Shown one piece after another: positions 16,132 to 24,016 of a stretch of DNA of 32,819 nucleotides. This DNA is from Arcicella sp. (GTDB lineage: Bacteria > Bacteroidota > Bacteroidia > Cytophagales > Spirosomataceae), in NCBI GenBank assembly GCA_025354645.1, contig JANXML010000377.1, positions 1-32,819 on the forward strand, in the 5' to 3' direction. Position 1 is the first letter of the stretch, and every line of letters begins with the position of its first letter. A program made the position numbers and the translations under genes. Under the pieces are notes generated by a model. It made no database searches. It was given only the letters and a program-made list of their open reading frames with translations, and had not been told where the DNA came from.

Positions 16132-16169
16132 AAAAACCGCAGACTAATTCAGAAAAGCCTGCGTTTTTT
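16132..16169 (+). terminator. Probable terminator of the ABC exporter gene
   Basis: AAAACCGCAGAC and the downstream GCCTGCGTTTTTT (16157-16169) form an imperfect stem ending in a run of six T, about 30 bp past the stop. Confidence 0.55.
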
Positions 16170-16314
16170 ATGTGTAAATTTGTCGATAAACGATTTTTAT
16201 ATTAAATTTATACAAAAAAATAGTTTTATATTTATATTTTAACCTCTCAAAGTATTTTGTCTAAGTGTTAATAAAGTCAAAAATCTTAGCCAAAATCTTT
16301 TACCAAAATTTATT

Positions 16315-16824
16315 ATGAACAAATGTATTTTTTTAGACCGTGACGGAGTATTAAACGTTGATAGAGTTGATTATGTCTATCGAATTGAAGATTTTATTAT
16401 TCCCGAAGGAACAATTGAAGCCCTCCAAAAACTAAAAGCTGCGGGATATTTATTGATTGTTATCACCAATCAGTCGGGGATTGCGAAGGGGATTTATTCA
16501 CGTGAAGACGTCTGGAAATGCCATAATTACCTTCAAGAAAAATGTGGAAACTTAATAGATGATATTTATTTCAGTCCTCACCACGAAAAGTTTACGACCA
16601 ATTCACTAACTCGTAAACCTGATTCGTTGATGATTGAAAAAGCAATGGCAAAATATCAAATCGATCCCAAAACTTCATGGATGATTGGCGATGCCCACAG
16701 AGATATTCATGCAGGGAAAAAGGCGGGTGTGAAAACGATTCATATCACTCATAAACCAGAAGAATCATATTCTTTAATTACGACCGACAGCTTATTGAAT
16801 GCCAGCGAGTTGGTGTTGAATTAA
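16315..16824 (+). CDS. HAD-IIIA phosphatase (GmhB/HisB-N-like), zinc cysteines absent
   Basis: A 169-residue HAD-superfamily phosphatase. Motif I is FLDRDGVLN (nucleophile and acid Asp), motif II ITNQSGI, motif III Lys in RKPDSLM, and motif IV IGDAHRDI. This is the pattern of D-glycero-manno-heptose 1,7-bisphosphate 7-phosphatase and the phosphatase half of HisB. Those enzymes carry a zinc loop of the form CxH...CxC before the RKP motif. Here the loop reads SPHHEKFTTNSLTRKP with no cysteine, so zinc cannot be held in the usual way. It may act on a heptose or other sugar phosphate; assignment to histidine synthesis is possible but not supported. A gene-free AT-rich region of 211 bp precedes it. 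Confidence 0.75.
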   Translation: MNKCIFLDRDGVLNVDRVDYVYRIEDFIIPEGTIEALQKLKAAGYLLIVITNQSGIAKGIYSREDVWKCHNYLQEKCGNLIDDIYFSPHHEKFTTNSLTRKPDSLMIEKAMAKYQIDPKTSWMIGDAHRDIHAGKKAGVKTIHITHKPEESYSLITTDSLLNASELVLN

Positions 16825-16870
16825 TGTGGTCTCAAATTTTCACTTTTCGCCAAAAACGTTTTAAAACATA

Positions 16871-16909
16871 AAAAATGGCGAATAATCACTACGATTATTC
16901 CCCATTTTT
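16871..16909. terminator. Bidirectional terminator between the HAD gene and rnr
   Basis: Arms 16871-16887 and 16893-16909 pair at 16 of 17 positions around a 5-nt loop and are bounded by A and T runs. The element lies between convergent genes. Confidence 0.85.
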
Positions 16910-16945
16910 GGTATTTTAAATATAATTTGGAGAGAAATAAGATAA

Positions 16946-19294
16946 TTATCTCTTCTTCTTCCTATCGCCACTCCTCGGATTTTTTCCACCACCTTTCTGA
17001 TTCCCGCCTCTCGAATCTTTTGATTTATGTTTAAAATCGTCTCTTTTTGATATTCTTTCTCCGCCTCTTTGTACTTTACCGTTTGCTCCGACCAACAACA
17101 AATCCATACTTCTACGAGCAAGATTACACTCTTTGACTTTCACTTGTAATTTATCGCCAAAGGTATAAACTTTGCCGTTTCGTTGTCCAACGATTCTGTA
17201 ATTCTCACGGTCATATTCATAGAAATCGTCTTTCAAATCCATCATCCTAATCATTCCTTCCGATGCCGTTTCGGTTATTTCTACAAAGATTCCAAATTCT
17301 GCCACACCCGAAATGATACCGTCCCAAACTTTATCTTCATCCATCGTACTCATATATTCCACTTGCTTATACTTGATGGATGCTCTCTCGGCTTCGGCTG
17401 CCATTTTTTCTCTTTCTGAACTGTGCTTGCAACGCAGTTCCCAAGGTCCACGCTCCAAAGGTTGTCCGCCGTCGAGATAATGCTGTAACATTCGGTGAGC
17501 CATCATGTCGGGATAACGCCTAATTGGACTCGTAAAATGCGAATAAAATGGAAATGCCAAACCAAAATGTCCGATTGGGTCGGTGCTATATTTTGCCTTC
17601 GACATGGTGCGAACGGCTAAATTTTCCAAAATATTTTGTTCTGGTTTGCCTTCAACATCGTGCATCAAAGCATTGAAAGAATTACTGATTCTTGCAACTT
17701 CTGTATCAACATTATACCCAAAACGTTTCGCAAATGTCGAGAAATTTTTGAGCTTTTCTGGGTCTGGGGCTTCGTGCGTACGATACACCATCGTGTTGCG
17801 TGGTTCCGATTTTTTGAGGTTGAAAACATATTCCGATACCTTTTTATTGGCAAGCAACATAAATTCTTCAATTAATTTATGGGCATCTACTCGCACTTTT
17901 TGATAAACCCCCAAAGGTTTTCCGTCTTCATCCAATTGGAATTTTACTTCCACCGTTTCAAAATTCACCGCTCCCTTCGCAAATCGTTCGTCCCGCAATT
18001 TATGAGCGAGATTATTGAGGATGTTCAGTTCTTTTTGATAATTATTTTGACTTTGTGAAATGGAATTATCTGACTCATCACTGTTCATTGTTAGCGGTTC
18101 GCCGCCCGACTGTTCACTGTTCACTGTTAACTGAATCTGTGCTTCCTCATACGAAAACCGTTTATCCGAATGAATCACAGTCCGCCCAAACCATTCCTTG
18201 ACAACTTTTGCCTGTGGAGTCACTTCAAAAACTGCTGAGAATGTCAATTTGTCTTCATTAGGACGTAATGAACACAATCCATTTGAGAGTTTTTCGGGCA
18301 ACATTGGCACAACTCTATCCACTAAATACACAGAAGTTGCCCGCATAAAAGCCTCTTGTTCAAGGGCGGATTCTGGCGTAACGTAATGCGTAACGTCGGC
18401 AATATGAACACCAATTTCGTAGTTTCCATTTTCCAAAAACTCAAAACTTAAAGCATCATCAAAGTCTTTTGCATCAACGGGATCAATGGTAAAAGTGGTT
18501 ACTTTTCTAAAATCACGACGCTTTTTGATTTCACTTAATGAAATTTTTGTGGGAATATTGTCCGCTTCTTTTTCAATATTTACGGGGAAACTGATTGGTA
18601 AACCGAACTCCGCCAAAATAGCGTGCATTTCAGTATTATTCTCGCCCGATTTACCTAAAACTTCCGCTATAATTCCTTCCATTTTACGCTCATTTTCAGC
18701 GTATTTGATAATTTTTACAATAACTTTATCACCGTGTTGAGCATTTTTAAGGTCATTTTTAGAAACAAAAATATCTCCATAAATTTTCTTAGAACTTGCC
18801 ACCACGAAGGCGTAATTAGGCATAATTTCAATCGTCCCTACGATTTCAGAACGTCCTCTTCTAACGATTTCTATAACTTCACCTTCGGTTTTGTCCGTTG
18901 GTTTTCTCTTTTTGGTTGATACCAAAACTTTCACCGTATCACCGTCAATTGCTCCGTTCATATCACGGGCATTGATGAGAATATCACCCTCACGACCTTC
19001 CACGACCACGAATCCGAAACGCACATTTACATGATCCATGCGACCTTCCACGAATTCCGTTGAGGCATCAATCATGTAGTGTCCTTCCGACATTCGGATG
19101 AGTTTTTTATCTCTATGAAGCTCAATCATCAAATCCCCAAAAAGGTCTTTGGTTTTGCGGTCGTGAATGGCAAAGGCTTTATGCACTTGGTTCAATGACC
19201 AAGCAGTTTCTTCGTTCAATTGAAAGAATTCAAGGATTTCTGCCTTAAACTTATCTTTATAAATTTGTTCTTTTGTTGGTTTTTTGTCTGTCAT
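16946..19294 (-). CDS. rnr: Ribonuclease R
   Basis: A 782-residue 3'-5' exoribonuclease of the RNB family that degrades structured RNA. N-terminal winged-helix (about 12-75) and OB cold-shock domains (about 85-240) precede the RNB catalytic domain, whose metal acids lie in DPVDAKDFDDALS (271-283). The S1 domain is near 665-745 (VWDGIISGVAEFGIFVEI), followed by a Lys/Arg/Gly-rich tail ending RKKKR that probably binds RNA. Residues about 387-410, inside the RNB domain after RFSYEEAQ, form an Asn/Ser/Glu-rich insert encoded by direct repeats of a CACTGTTCA-type word (18078-18133). It is absent from the usual RNase R pattern, in which the YEEAQ block runs quickly into the LNxLAxxLR helix. Confidence 0.93.
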   Translation of the reverse strand: MTDKKPTKEQIYKDKFKAEILEFFQLNEETAWSLNQVHKAFAIHDRKTKDLFGDLMIELHRDKKLIRMSEGHYMIDASTEFVEGRMDHVNVRFGFVVVEGREGDILINARDMNGAIDGDTVKVLVSTKKRKPTDKTEGEVIEIVRRGRSEIVGTIEIMPNYAFVVASSKKIYGDIFVSKNDLKNAQHGDKVIVKIIKYAENERKMEGIIAEVLGKSGENNTEMHAILAEFGLPISFPVNIEKEADNIPTKISLSEIKKRRDFRKVTTFTIDPVDAKDFDDALSFEFLENGNYEIGVHIADVTHYVTPESALEQEAFMRATSVYLVDRVVPMLPEKLSNGLCSLRPNEDKLTFSAVFEVTPQAKVVKEWFGRTVIHSDKRFSYEEAQIQLTVNSEQSGGEPLTMNSDESDNSISQSQNNYQKELNILNNLAHKLRDERFAKGAVNFETVEVKFQLDEDGKPLGVYQKVRVDAHKLIEEFMLLANKKVSEYVFNLKKSEPRNTMVYRTHEAPDPEKLKNFSTFAKRFGYNVDTEVARISNSFNALMHDVEGKPEQNILENLAVRTMSKAKYSTDPIGHFGLAFPFYSHFTSPIRRYPDMMAHRMLQHYLDGGQPLERGPWELRCKHSSEREKMAAEAERASIKYKQVEYMSTMDEDKVWDGIISGVAEFGIFVEITETASEGMIRMMDLKDDFYEYDRENYRIVGQRNGKVYTFGDKLQVKVKECNLARRSMDLLLVGANGKVQRGGERISKRDDFKHKSKDSRGGNQKGGGKNPRSGDRKKKR
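18078..18133 (-). repeat. Repeat insert inside rnr
   Basis: CACTGTTCATTGTTAG (18079-18094) and CACTGTTCACTGTTAA (18115-18130) are direct repeats matching at 14 of 16 positions. They flank a small GC-rich hairpin GCGG-TTCG-CCGC. CACTGTT occurs three times in the block. Such words are typical of intergenic repeats, yet here they stay in frame within the RNB domain. Confidence 0.6.
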
Positions 19295-19352
19295 TTTTTG
19301 TTCTGTTTGTTTAATAGGTGTTTTATTTTATTGATAACATTTAAAAAGGCAA

Positions 19353-19395
19353 CATTCATTCCATAAACTCCAAAATATCAGCGGGTTGTCAGTTT
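19353..19395. repeat. Direct repeat copy A, downstream of the AAA_14 gene
   Basis: 43 bp matching copy B (20637-20679) at 42 positions; the only difference is at 19389 (T against A). On the minus strand it reproduces the last codons and stop of the Xre gene (QPADILEFME) without a gene in front of it. It touches the stop codon of the ATPase gene with no spacer. Confidence 0.9.
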
Positions 19396-20574
19396 CTACT
19401 CTTCTAAAAGCCCTTCATTTCGTAAATATTGCCAGACCGTAGAAATATTACACACTCTTAGGTTTGGTCTATACCAGTAATCATCAGCTTGGGGCGTTAC
19501 TACCAAATTAAGGTTTGCTCCTAAATCTTCAATCGCAATAGTATTTCCACGACTGATATTTGGGGCATTTCCATACTTAATTTCAAGAGTTGCCTTTACT
19601 TGGGTATTTTGGACTAAGATCAAATCCAATTCAGCTTTTTCTTTGGTTCTGTAAAAATAAGGCTCGACGTCACTTTTGAGATTTGCTATTATTTGTTGAA
19701 TTACATATCCCTCCCAAGAATTACCCAGTCCGATATTACCTTGCAATCCTTCAAAGTCTTGAATACCCATCAAATGGTGTAAAATACCAGTATCTCTAAA
19801 AAATAACTTGGGAGATTTAACTAATCGTTTGCCAATATTTGTAAAATAAGGCTTTAATCTGCGAATCAAAAAAGCTGATTCCAAAAAGTCAATGTATGTT
19901 TTTACGGTAGGTTGAGAAATATTTAATGAGTCAGATAAGTCAGCATAATTCAACATTCCTCCTTGCACATTAGTTAGCATTCGTAACATATTTCGCATCA
20001 ATTCGGGAGATGCTAATAGACCCAAATTAGGTAAATCTCGCCCAATGTAGGTCTGAACAAATCCTCTGAACCAAAACTCTGCTACTTTACTATTTGGGGC
20101 GAGTAGTGCATCAGGAAACCCGCCTCTTAGCCAATGTTGTTGGTAGGGTATTTTTGAGTTAATTTCTTGATAATGAATCCCTTGCATTTCAATATATAAA
20201 ATTCTTCCTGCTAATGTTTCCGAACTTTGACGAAGTAAATCGGGTGAAGCCGAACCAAGTAATAAGAAACGGAAAGGCTTACGATTTTGGTCAATCATTG
20301 AACGTAATAGTGGGAATAATTCTGGCATTCGCTGTATTTCATCTAAAATAACTAAGTCATTTTCATGTTCCTTGAAATACAAATCAGGGGCAATTTTTAA
20401 TTTATCGTAATCTGCAAAGTACTCTAAATCAAGATAGACACTTGGTTTATCAATTTTCAACATTAGTTTTTTAACCAAGGTTGTTTTACCAACTTGCCTT
20501 GGGCCAATTACCGCAACCACAGGTAAATACGAAAGAGCTTCTAAAACTTCTTTTTCAATACTTCTTTCAATCAT
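19396..20574 (-). CDS. AAA_14 / DUF4143 ATPase
   Basis: A 392-residue protein of the AAA_14-DUF4143 family. The ATPase domain has Walker A GPRQVGKT (24-31), Walker B LVILDEIQR (74-82) and a sensor-like LLLGSAS (104-110). A winged-helix segment (about 205-240, LSDSLNISQPTVKTYIDFLE) follows. The DUF4143 end has a PD-(D/E)XK-like core: Glu289 (SWEGYV), Asp317 (AELDLIL) and Glu331-x-Lys333 (LEIKYG). Cellular role is unknown for nearly all members; they are abundant and patchily distributed in Bacteroidota. This gene lies between 43-bp direct repeats, one being the 3' end of the upstream Xre gene, which marks it as an acquired single-gene insertion. It starts 63 bp after copy B and has its own promoter-like sequence. 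Confidence 0.92.
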   Translation of the reverse strand: MIERSIEKEVLEALSYLPVVAVIGPRQVGKTTLVKKLMLKIDKPSVYLDLEYFADYDKLKIAPDLYFKEHENDLVILDEIQRMPELFPLLRSMIDQNRKPFRFLLLGSASPDLLRQSSETLAGRILYIEMQGIHYQEINSKIPYQQHWLRGGFPDALLAPNSKVAEFWFRGFVQTYIGRDLPNLGLLASPELMRNMLRMLTNVQGGMLNYADLSDSLNISQPTVKTYIDFLESAFLIRRLKPYFTNIGKRLVKSPKLFFRDTGILHHLMGIQDFEGLQGNIGLGNSWEGYVIQQIIANLKSDVEPYFYRTKEKAELDLILVQNTQVKATLEIKYGNAPNISRGNTIAIEDLGANLNLVVTPQADDYWYRPNLRVCNISTVWQYLRNEGLLEE

Positions 20575-20580
20575 TTTATA

Positions 20581-20631
20581 AAATTAATACGACAAATATA
20601 AAACTAAATTTTAGATTTAGCGTATTAATTT
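20581..20631 (-). promoter_or_regulatory. Inverted repeat enclosing a promoter-like box for the AAA_14 gene
   Basis: AAATTAATACG (20581-20591) and its exact complement (20621-20631) flank a 29-bp core. A TATATTTG box (minus strand, 20600-20593) lies in the core, 19 bp before the ATPase start codon. It could be an operator around a promoter, a stem in the leader, or the end of the inserted unit. No clear -33 box is visible. Confidence 0.4.
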
Positions 20632-20636
20632 GTCAT

Positions 20637-20679
20637 CATTCATTCCATAAACTCCAAAATATCAGCGGGTTGACAGTTT
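20637..20679. repeat. Direct repeat copy B (3' end of the Xre gene)
   Basis: Partner of the repeat at 19353-19395. On the minus strand it contains the final codons and stop of the intact Xre gene, continuing 3 bp past the stop. The two copies are 1,284 bp apart and both run in the same direction. Confidence 0.9.
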
Positions 20680-20843
20680 AATTCTTTGCAAATAGCTTCC
20701 AAAGTTGAAAACCTAATCGCTTTTGCTTTGCCAGTTTTCAAAATAGATAGATTTGCCATCGTTATGTCCAATTTCTCTGAAAGTTCCGTGAGCGACATTT
20801 TCCGTTTTGCCATCATCACATCTAAATTTACGATTATGGGCAT
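20640..20843 (-). CDS. Short Xre-family (HTH_26, YozG-like) regulator
   Basis: The 67-residue protein is a single Cro/C1-type helix-turn-helix: VNLDVMMAKRKMSLTELSEKLDITMANLSILKTGKAKAIRFSTLEAICKELNCQPADILEF. This matches the short HTH_26 / YozG type. These regulators are commonly encoded right after a DUF2975 membrane protein, as here (2 bp gap), and probably control that locus. The last ten codons and stop lie in repeat copy B, so the inserted ATPase cassette left the regulator intact. Confidence 0.9.
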   Translation of the reverse strand: MPIIVNLDVMMAKRKMSLTELSEKLDITMANLSILKTGKAKAIRFSTLEAICKELNCQPADILEFME

Positions 20844-20845
20844 GA

Positions 20846-21838
20846 TTATACGGTTAAATCTTGTTCCTGTTGTAAAGCTAATCCTCTTTTAAAAATGGTG
20901 GCTAAAATTAAGGTGATTAAGCCTACGTAGAGATTTGTAAGTCTAAAATCTTTCATTACATTTAAAGATAAACTCCGAACGCCTTGGAAATCAAGAAAAT
21001 CAAATGGTATATATTCGACTGAGTAATGAAAATTTGAAACAATAAAGGTATGGTAAAGAAAATTTGCAAATACAGATTCTAAGAAGAACCCAATCATTAT
21101 TAACCCAACAAATTGAATCCGCTTTATATTAATGATGTTAAATATAATATTTGACTTCACGTTTTTCAAAATTTGGAATAATTGAAAAACTAATAAAATT
21201 GTTAAGATTTTTTCTACCCATTCGGGAAGTGAAAGTAAAATTCTGTCTCTCTTAGTGTATGCCTTCACTTCAACTACTCCTTTAATTGAATGTATACTTT
21301 TTACTTGAATAATTGGATTTTTTCTCAGAAAAGCTCTTGGAATTACATCATTATACTGAACTGACTTTTTGCCAGTCATTAAGTTTGTATTGATAACAGA
21401 ATCCTTTTTGAAACTTTTCCTAAGAGGGTGATTTTTTGCAAGATAAGGCTCGAAATTACCAACGATTGTGTCTAATTTTACCTCATTCAGATGTTTTAAA
21501 ATATTACTTTTAAGTGTGTCGTAAAGAGCGTCGTGTCTTAAAAGCCCTTTTTCATGGAGAGGGAAATCTCCATTTCCAATTTTTAATTTATTGAAACTAT
21601 CTTTCTTCTCATACTTAACAATGGTATCGTTAAGTATATTCATATTAATGCTAACTGGTATAAAATTTCCTTTCGAGGCAAACGTAGTTGAACTTGCAGA
21701 ATTTTCATCTTTATGGGTTATGTATTCATTTGGTAAATCAAATAAAGTCACTATGAGTTGAATAATGAGAAACAAGCAAGACATAATTAAACCAAAAAGA
21801 GTAATTCCATGTAAAAAAGAAATTATGAATTTGTTCAT
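20846..21838 (-). CDS. DUF2975-type membrane protein, enlarged
   Basis: The 330-residue protein has an N-terminal membrane segment (about 6-33), a large polar region (about 36-200) probably outside the cytoplasm, and three further membrane segments (about 210-226, 243-264 and 302-316). It ends FKRGLALQQEQDLTV, the typical DUF2975 C-terminus that follows the last membrane helix. Usual DUF2975 proteins are about half this length, so the 160-residue extracytoplasmic insert is unusual. The immediate downstream HTH_26 regulator supports the family call. The role is unknown; such pairs look like small membrane-linked signalling or regulatory units. Confidence 0.7.
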   Translation of the reverse strand: MNKFIISFLHGITLFGLIMSCLFLIIQLIVTLFDLPNEYITHKDENSASSTTFASKGNFIPVSINMNILNDTIVKYEKKDSFNKLKIGNGDFPLHEKGLLRHDALYDTLKSNILKHLNEVKLDTIVGNFEPYLAKNHPLRKSFKKDSVINTNLMTGKKSVQYNDVIPRAFLRKNPIIQVKSIHSIKGVVEVKAYTKRDRILLSLPEWVEKILTILLVFQLFQILKNVKSNIIFNIINIKRIQFVGLIMIGFFLESVFANFLYHTFIVSNFHYSVEYIPFDFLDFQGVRSLSLNVMKDFRLTNLYVGLITLILATIFKRGLALQQEQDLTV

Positions 21839-21926
21839 AGCTATAATTTTTAAATTTAACTATTGCAAATTAATGCTAAAAATTATTGAAAAACAATAAA
21901 TATATACTTTTTAACAATAATATCAT

Positions 21927-21994
21927 GTAACTCGATGCTTCCGCACTGGATTTGAAATATAATTAATTACTCCGATGCGGAAGCATCGGGTTAC
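21927..21994. repeat. REP/BIME-like element at the 3' end of the GHL10 gene
   Basis: Two inverted units each begin GTAA. The right one, read on the minus strand from 21994, is GTAACCCGATGCTTCCGCAT... with hairpin CCGATGC-ttcc-GCATCGG. The left one (from 21927) is a slightly decayed copy. Outer arms of 19 bp match at 18 positions. The TAA stop codon of the GHL10 gene is the TAA of the GTAA head. Confidence 0.75.
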
Positions 21995-23094
21995 AGTTTC
22001 CCGTAACCCCTAAAAAACGCCTCATGCAACTTAATCCCCTCATAGAAAAAGAAGGTTTCCCCTTGAATATTATTCCTGCGATTTTCGTCAATCATTTGTT
22101 GGAGGTATTCTTTGCTTGGCGTATATTTTCCTACTTTCAACAAAACTCCTGGCGACAGAATATGCAGTTTATTTTTTGGAATTTGCTGATTTACAATGGT
22201 TTGCAGAGCTGATTGATACTTGGCAAAATCATAACGATAAATTTGCGGACACACCATATCCACCCAACCCTCACGTACCCACGTAACCCAATCTTGCAAA
22301 TATTGCTCTTTGCTCCAAGGAAAAATACTGGGCGACATCGAAATTTGAATCTTTGGATTTACCTTTTTTAAGTCAAAATATAGCCGTTTTTGAAACTGAT
22401 TTAATCGCTCCGTTCGCCAATTTACCCAATTTGTGTCTAAATGATTTTTAGGAGCAATTTGTCCTGTTTCAACTTTGTATTGTTTCGTAATTGCTTCATT
22501 ATAACCACATTCCGAAGGTAAAGCGGGCAAACGGTCATCACCCTGAATACCATCTAAATCTGGATATTGCACGATGGTTTCTTTCAATAACGACAACATA
22601 AAATCCTGTACTTCGAGGTCGAGGGCATTCATCCATTTGAAACCGTTTTTCACAACCACTTTTCCATCATTGCCTAAGGCTGCCCATTGTGGTTTTGTGT
22701 CTAAAATATGCTTGCCAAATCCATTATTTTCCGCTGAAAATCCGAACTCAAACCAAGCATAAACTTTGATATTTTTAGCATGGGCTTCGTTCAACATTTC
22801 ACGCAAAGGATCACGTCCAGCCAATTTTTCTTCGATGGAAATATGGAAAGTTTTATCCATAATCTTACTCGGGTAAAGCGTACATCCTTTGTTCCACATT
22901 ACCACAAAAATATGGTTAATGCCACTTTCTTGGCAAACTTTCACGGCTTCCTTGATGCCTTCTTTTGAGTACATCACTTGACTGTCCACATTCGTAATCC
23001 AAATGCCTCTAATAGGGGATTTTTTGGGGATTTTTTGGGTTTTGCAGGACGAAATACAAAGAAAAGATAAAATAAATATGGAGATAATTTTCAT
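21991..23094 (-). CDS. GHL10-type glycoside hydrolase-like lipoprotein
   Basis: A 367-residue lipoprotein (lipobox ISSC, Cys17) of the GHL10 / DUF187 family (PF02638), TIM-barrel proteins related to glycoside hydrolases. Recognisable parts are PIRGIWITNVDS, the GINHIFVVMWNKGCTLYPS strand, REMLNEAHAKNIKVYAWFEFGFS, PQWAALGNDGK, the DLDGIQGDDRLPA motif and WVDMVCPQIYRYDF. Members are thought to cleave peptidoglycan-like or other envelope glycans, but substrate is not established here. The stop codon lies in a REP element. A decayed REP remnant separates it from proC upstream. Confidence 0.88.
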   Translation of the reverse strand: MKIISIFILSFLCISSCKTQKIPKKSPIRGIWITNVDSQVMYSKEGIKEAVKVCQESGINHIFVVMWNKGCTLYPSKIMDKTFHISIEEKLAGRDPLREMLNEAHAKNIKVYAWFEFGFSAENNGFGKHILDTKPQWAALGNDGKVVVKNGFKWMNALDLEVQDFMLSLLKETIVQYPDLDGIQGDDRLPALPSECGYNEAITKQYKVETGQIAPKNHLDTNWVNWRTERLNQFQKRLYFDLKKVNPKIQISMSPSIFPWSKEQYLQDWVTWVREGWVDMVCPQIYRYDFAKYQSALQTIVNQQIPKNKLHILSPGVLLKVGKYTPSKEYLQQMIDENRRNNIQGETFFFYEGIKLHEAFFRGYGKL

Positions 23095-23111
23095 AAATTT
23101 TTAGGTTGTTT

Positions 23112-23129
23112 GAAGGATTCCTGTGCCAC
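23112..23129. repeat. Decayed REP remnant between proC and the GHL10 gene
   Basis: 18 bp matching the right-hand end of the hisA-hisF element (4733-4750) at 16 positions. Only one arm remains, and its tetranucleotide reads GTGG instead of GTAG on the minus strand. Confidence 0.5.
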
Positions 23130-23155
23130 GAGTGCTATTAATACAGAGGATTATT

Positions 23156-23956
23156 TTATTTCGACAATTCCGTAGCCCGTTTTTGAGCCGCAAAAATTCC
23201 CTCTTTTAGATTTTGTGATAATAATCCTTCTTCAAAACGCTTCAAGGCTGCTTCGGTTGTGCCACCTTTTGAGGCTACGGCTTTGATAAGTTCGTCGAGA
23301 TTTTTTTCTGAATTATTGAGTAAATGATACGAGCCTAACATGGTTTGTTTCACCAAAAGCGAAGCCATGGCATCTTCAAAACCCATCTCTTTTCCTGCTT
23401 CAATCATGGCTTTTACTAAATAGAAAAAATACGCTGGACCACTACCACTTAAAGCCGTAACGGCATCCAAAAGACTTTCATCTTCCAAGAAAATCGCCCT
23501 TCCTGTTGAATTGATAAGGTTTTCAACTTTCTTTAATTGACTTAATGTAATATCTCCCGCCGCCGAGAAGGCGGTCATACCCATACCCAAAAGTGCAGGC
23601 GTATTGGGCATGGCTCTCACAACAAGTTTATGATTTAAGGTTGATTTAATTTTCTCAATTGAAATTCCCGCCATGATGCTCAAAATCAATTGATTGGGTT
23701 GAATAACAGCCCGTAATTCATCCTGAAGTGAGGCAAAATCTTGGGGCTTTACCGATAAAATAATCAAGTCATATTCCCCGATTTTTGCATTAATTGTGTC
23801 GATAACTGCACCCGCATTTTCTTGACGAAGAGCCTCGGCACGTTCGGCATTTTTTTCAATCAGGAAAAGGTTTTCTTTCTTTACTAATTCGTATTGAATA
23901 AAAGATTTGGCAAACGCCATTCCCATATTTCCTGCTCCAATAATGGCTACTTTCAT
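23156..23956 (-). CDS. proC: Pyrroline-5-carboxylate reductase
   Basis: A 266-residue enzyme that completes proline synthesis by NAD(P)H-dependent reduction of pyrroline-5-carboxylate in the cytoplasm. The N-terminal Rossmann motif GAGNMG (7-12) and the strand YDLIILSVKPQDF are present. The family signature ALSGSGPAYFFYLVKAMIEAG lies near 168-188, followed by the dimerisation helices with SKGGTTEAALK. Length is normal. The gene appears monocistronic: interspersed repeats fill the 321 bp upstream. Confidence 0.96.
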   Translation of the reverse strand: MKVAIIGAGNMGMAFAKSFIQYELVKKENLFLIEKNAERAEALRQENAGAVIDTINAKIGEYDLIILSVKPQDFASLQDELRAVIQPNQLILSIMAGISIEKIKSTLNHKLVVRAMPNTPALLGMGMTAFSAAGDITLSQLKKVENLINSTGRAIFLEDESLLDAVTALSGSGPAYFFYLVKAMIEAGKEMGFEDAMASLLVKQTMLGSYHLLNNSEKNLDELIKAVASKGGTTEAALKRFEEGLLSQNLKEGIFAAQKRATELSK

Positions 23957-24016
23957 GTTGTTTGATTTTTCTGCTTTGTCATTGCGAATGTATTGAAGCT
24001 AATCAATTATGCACTC

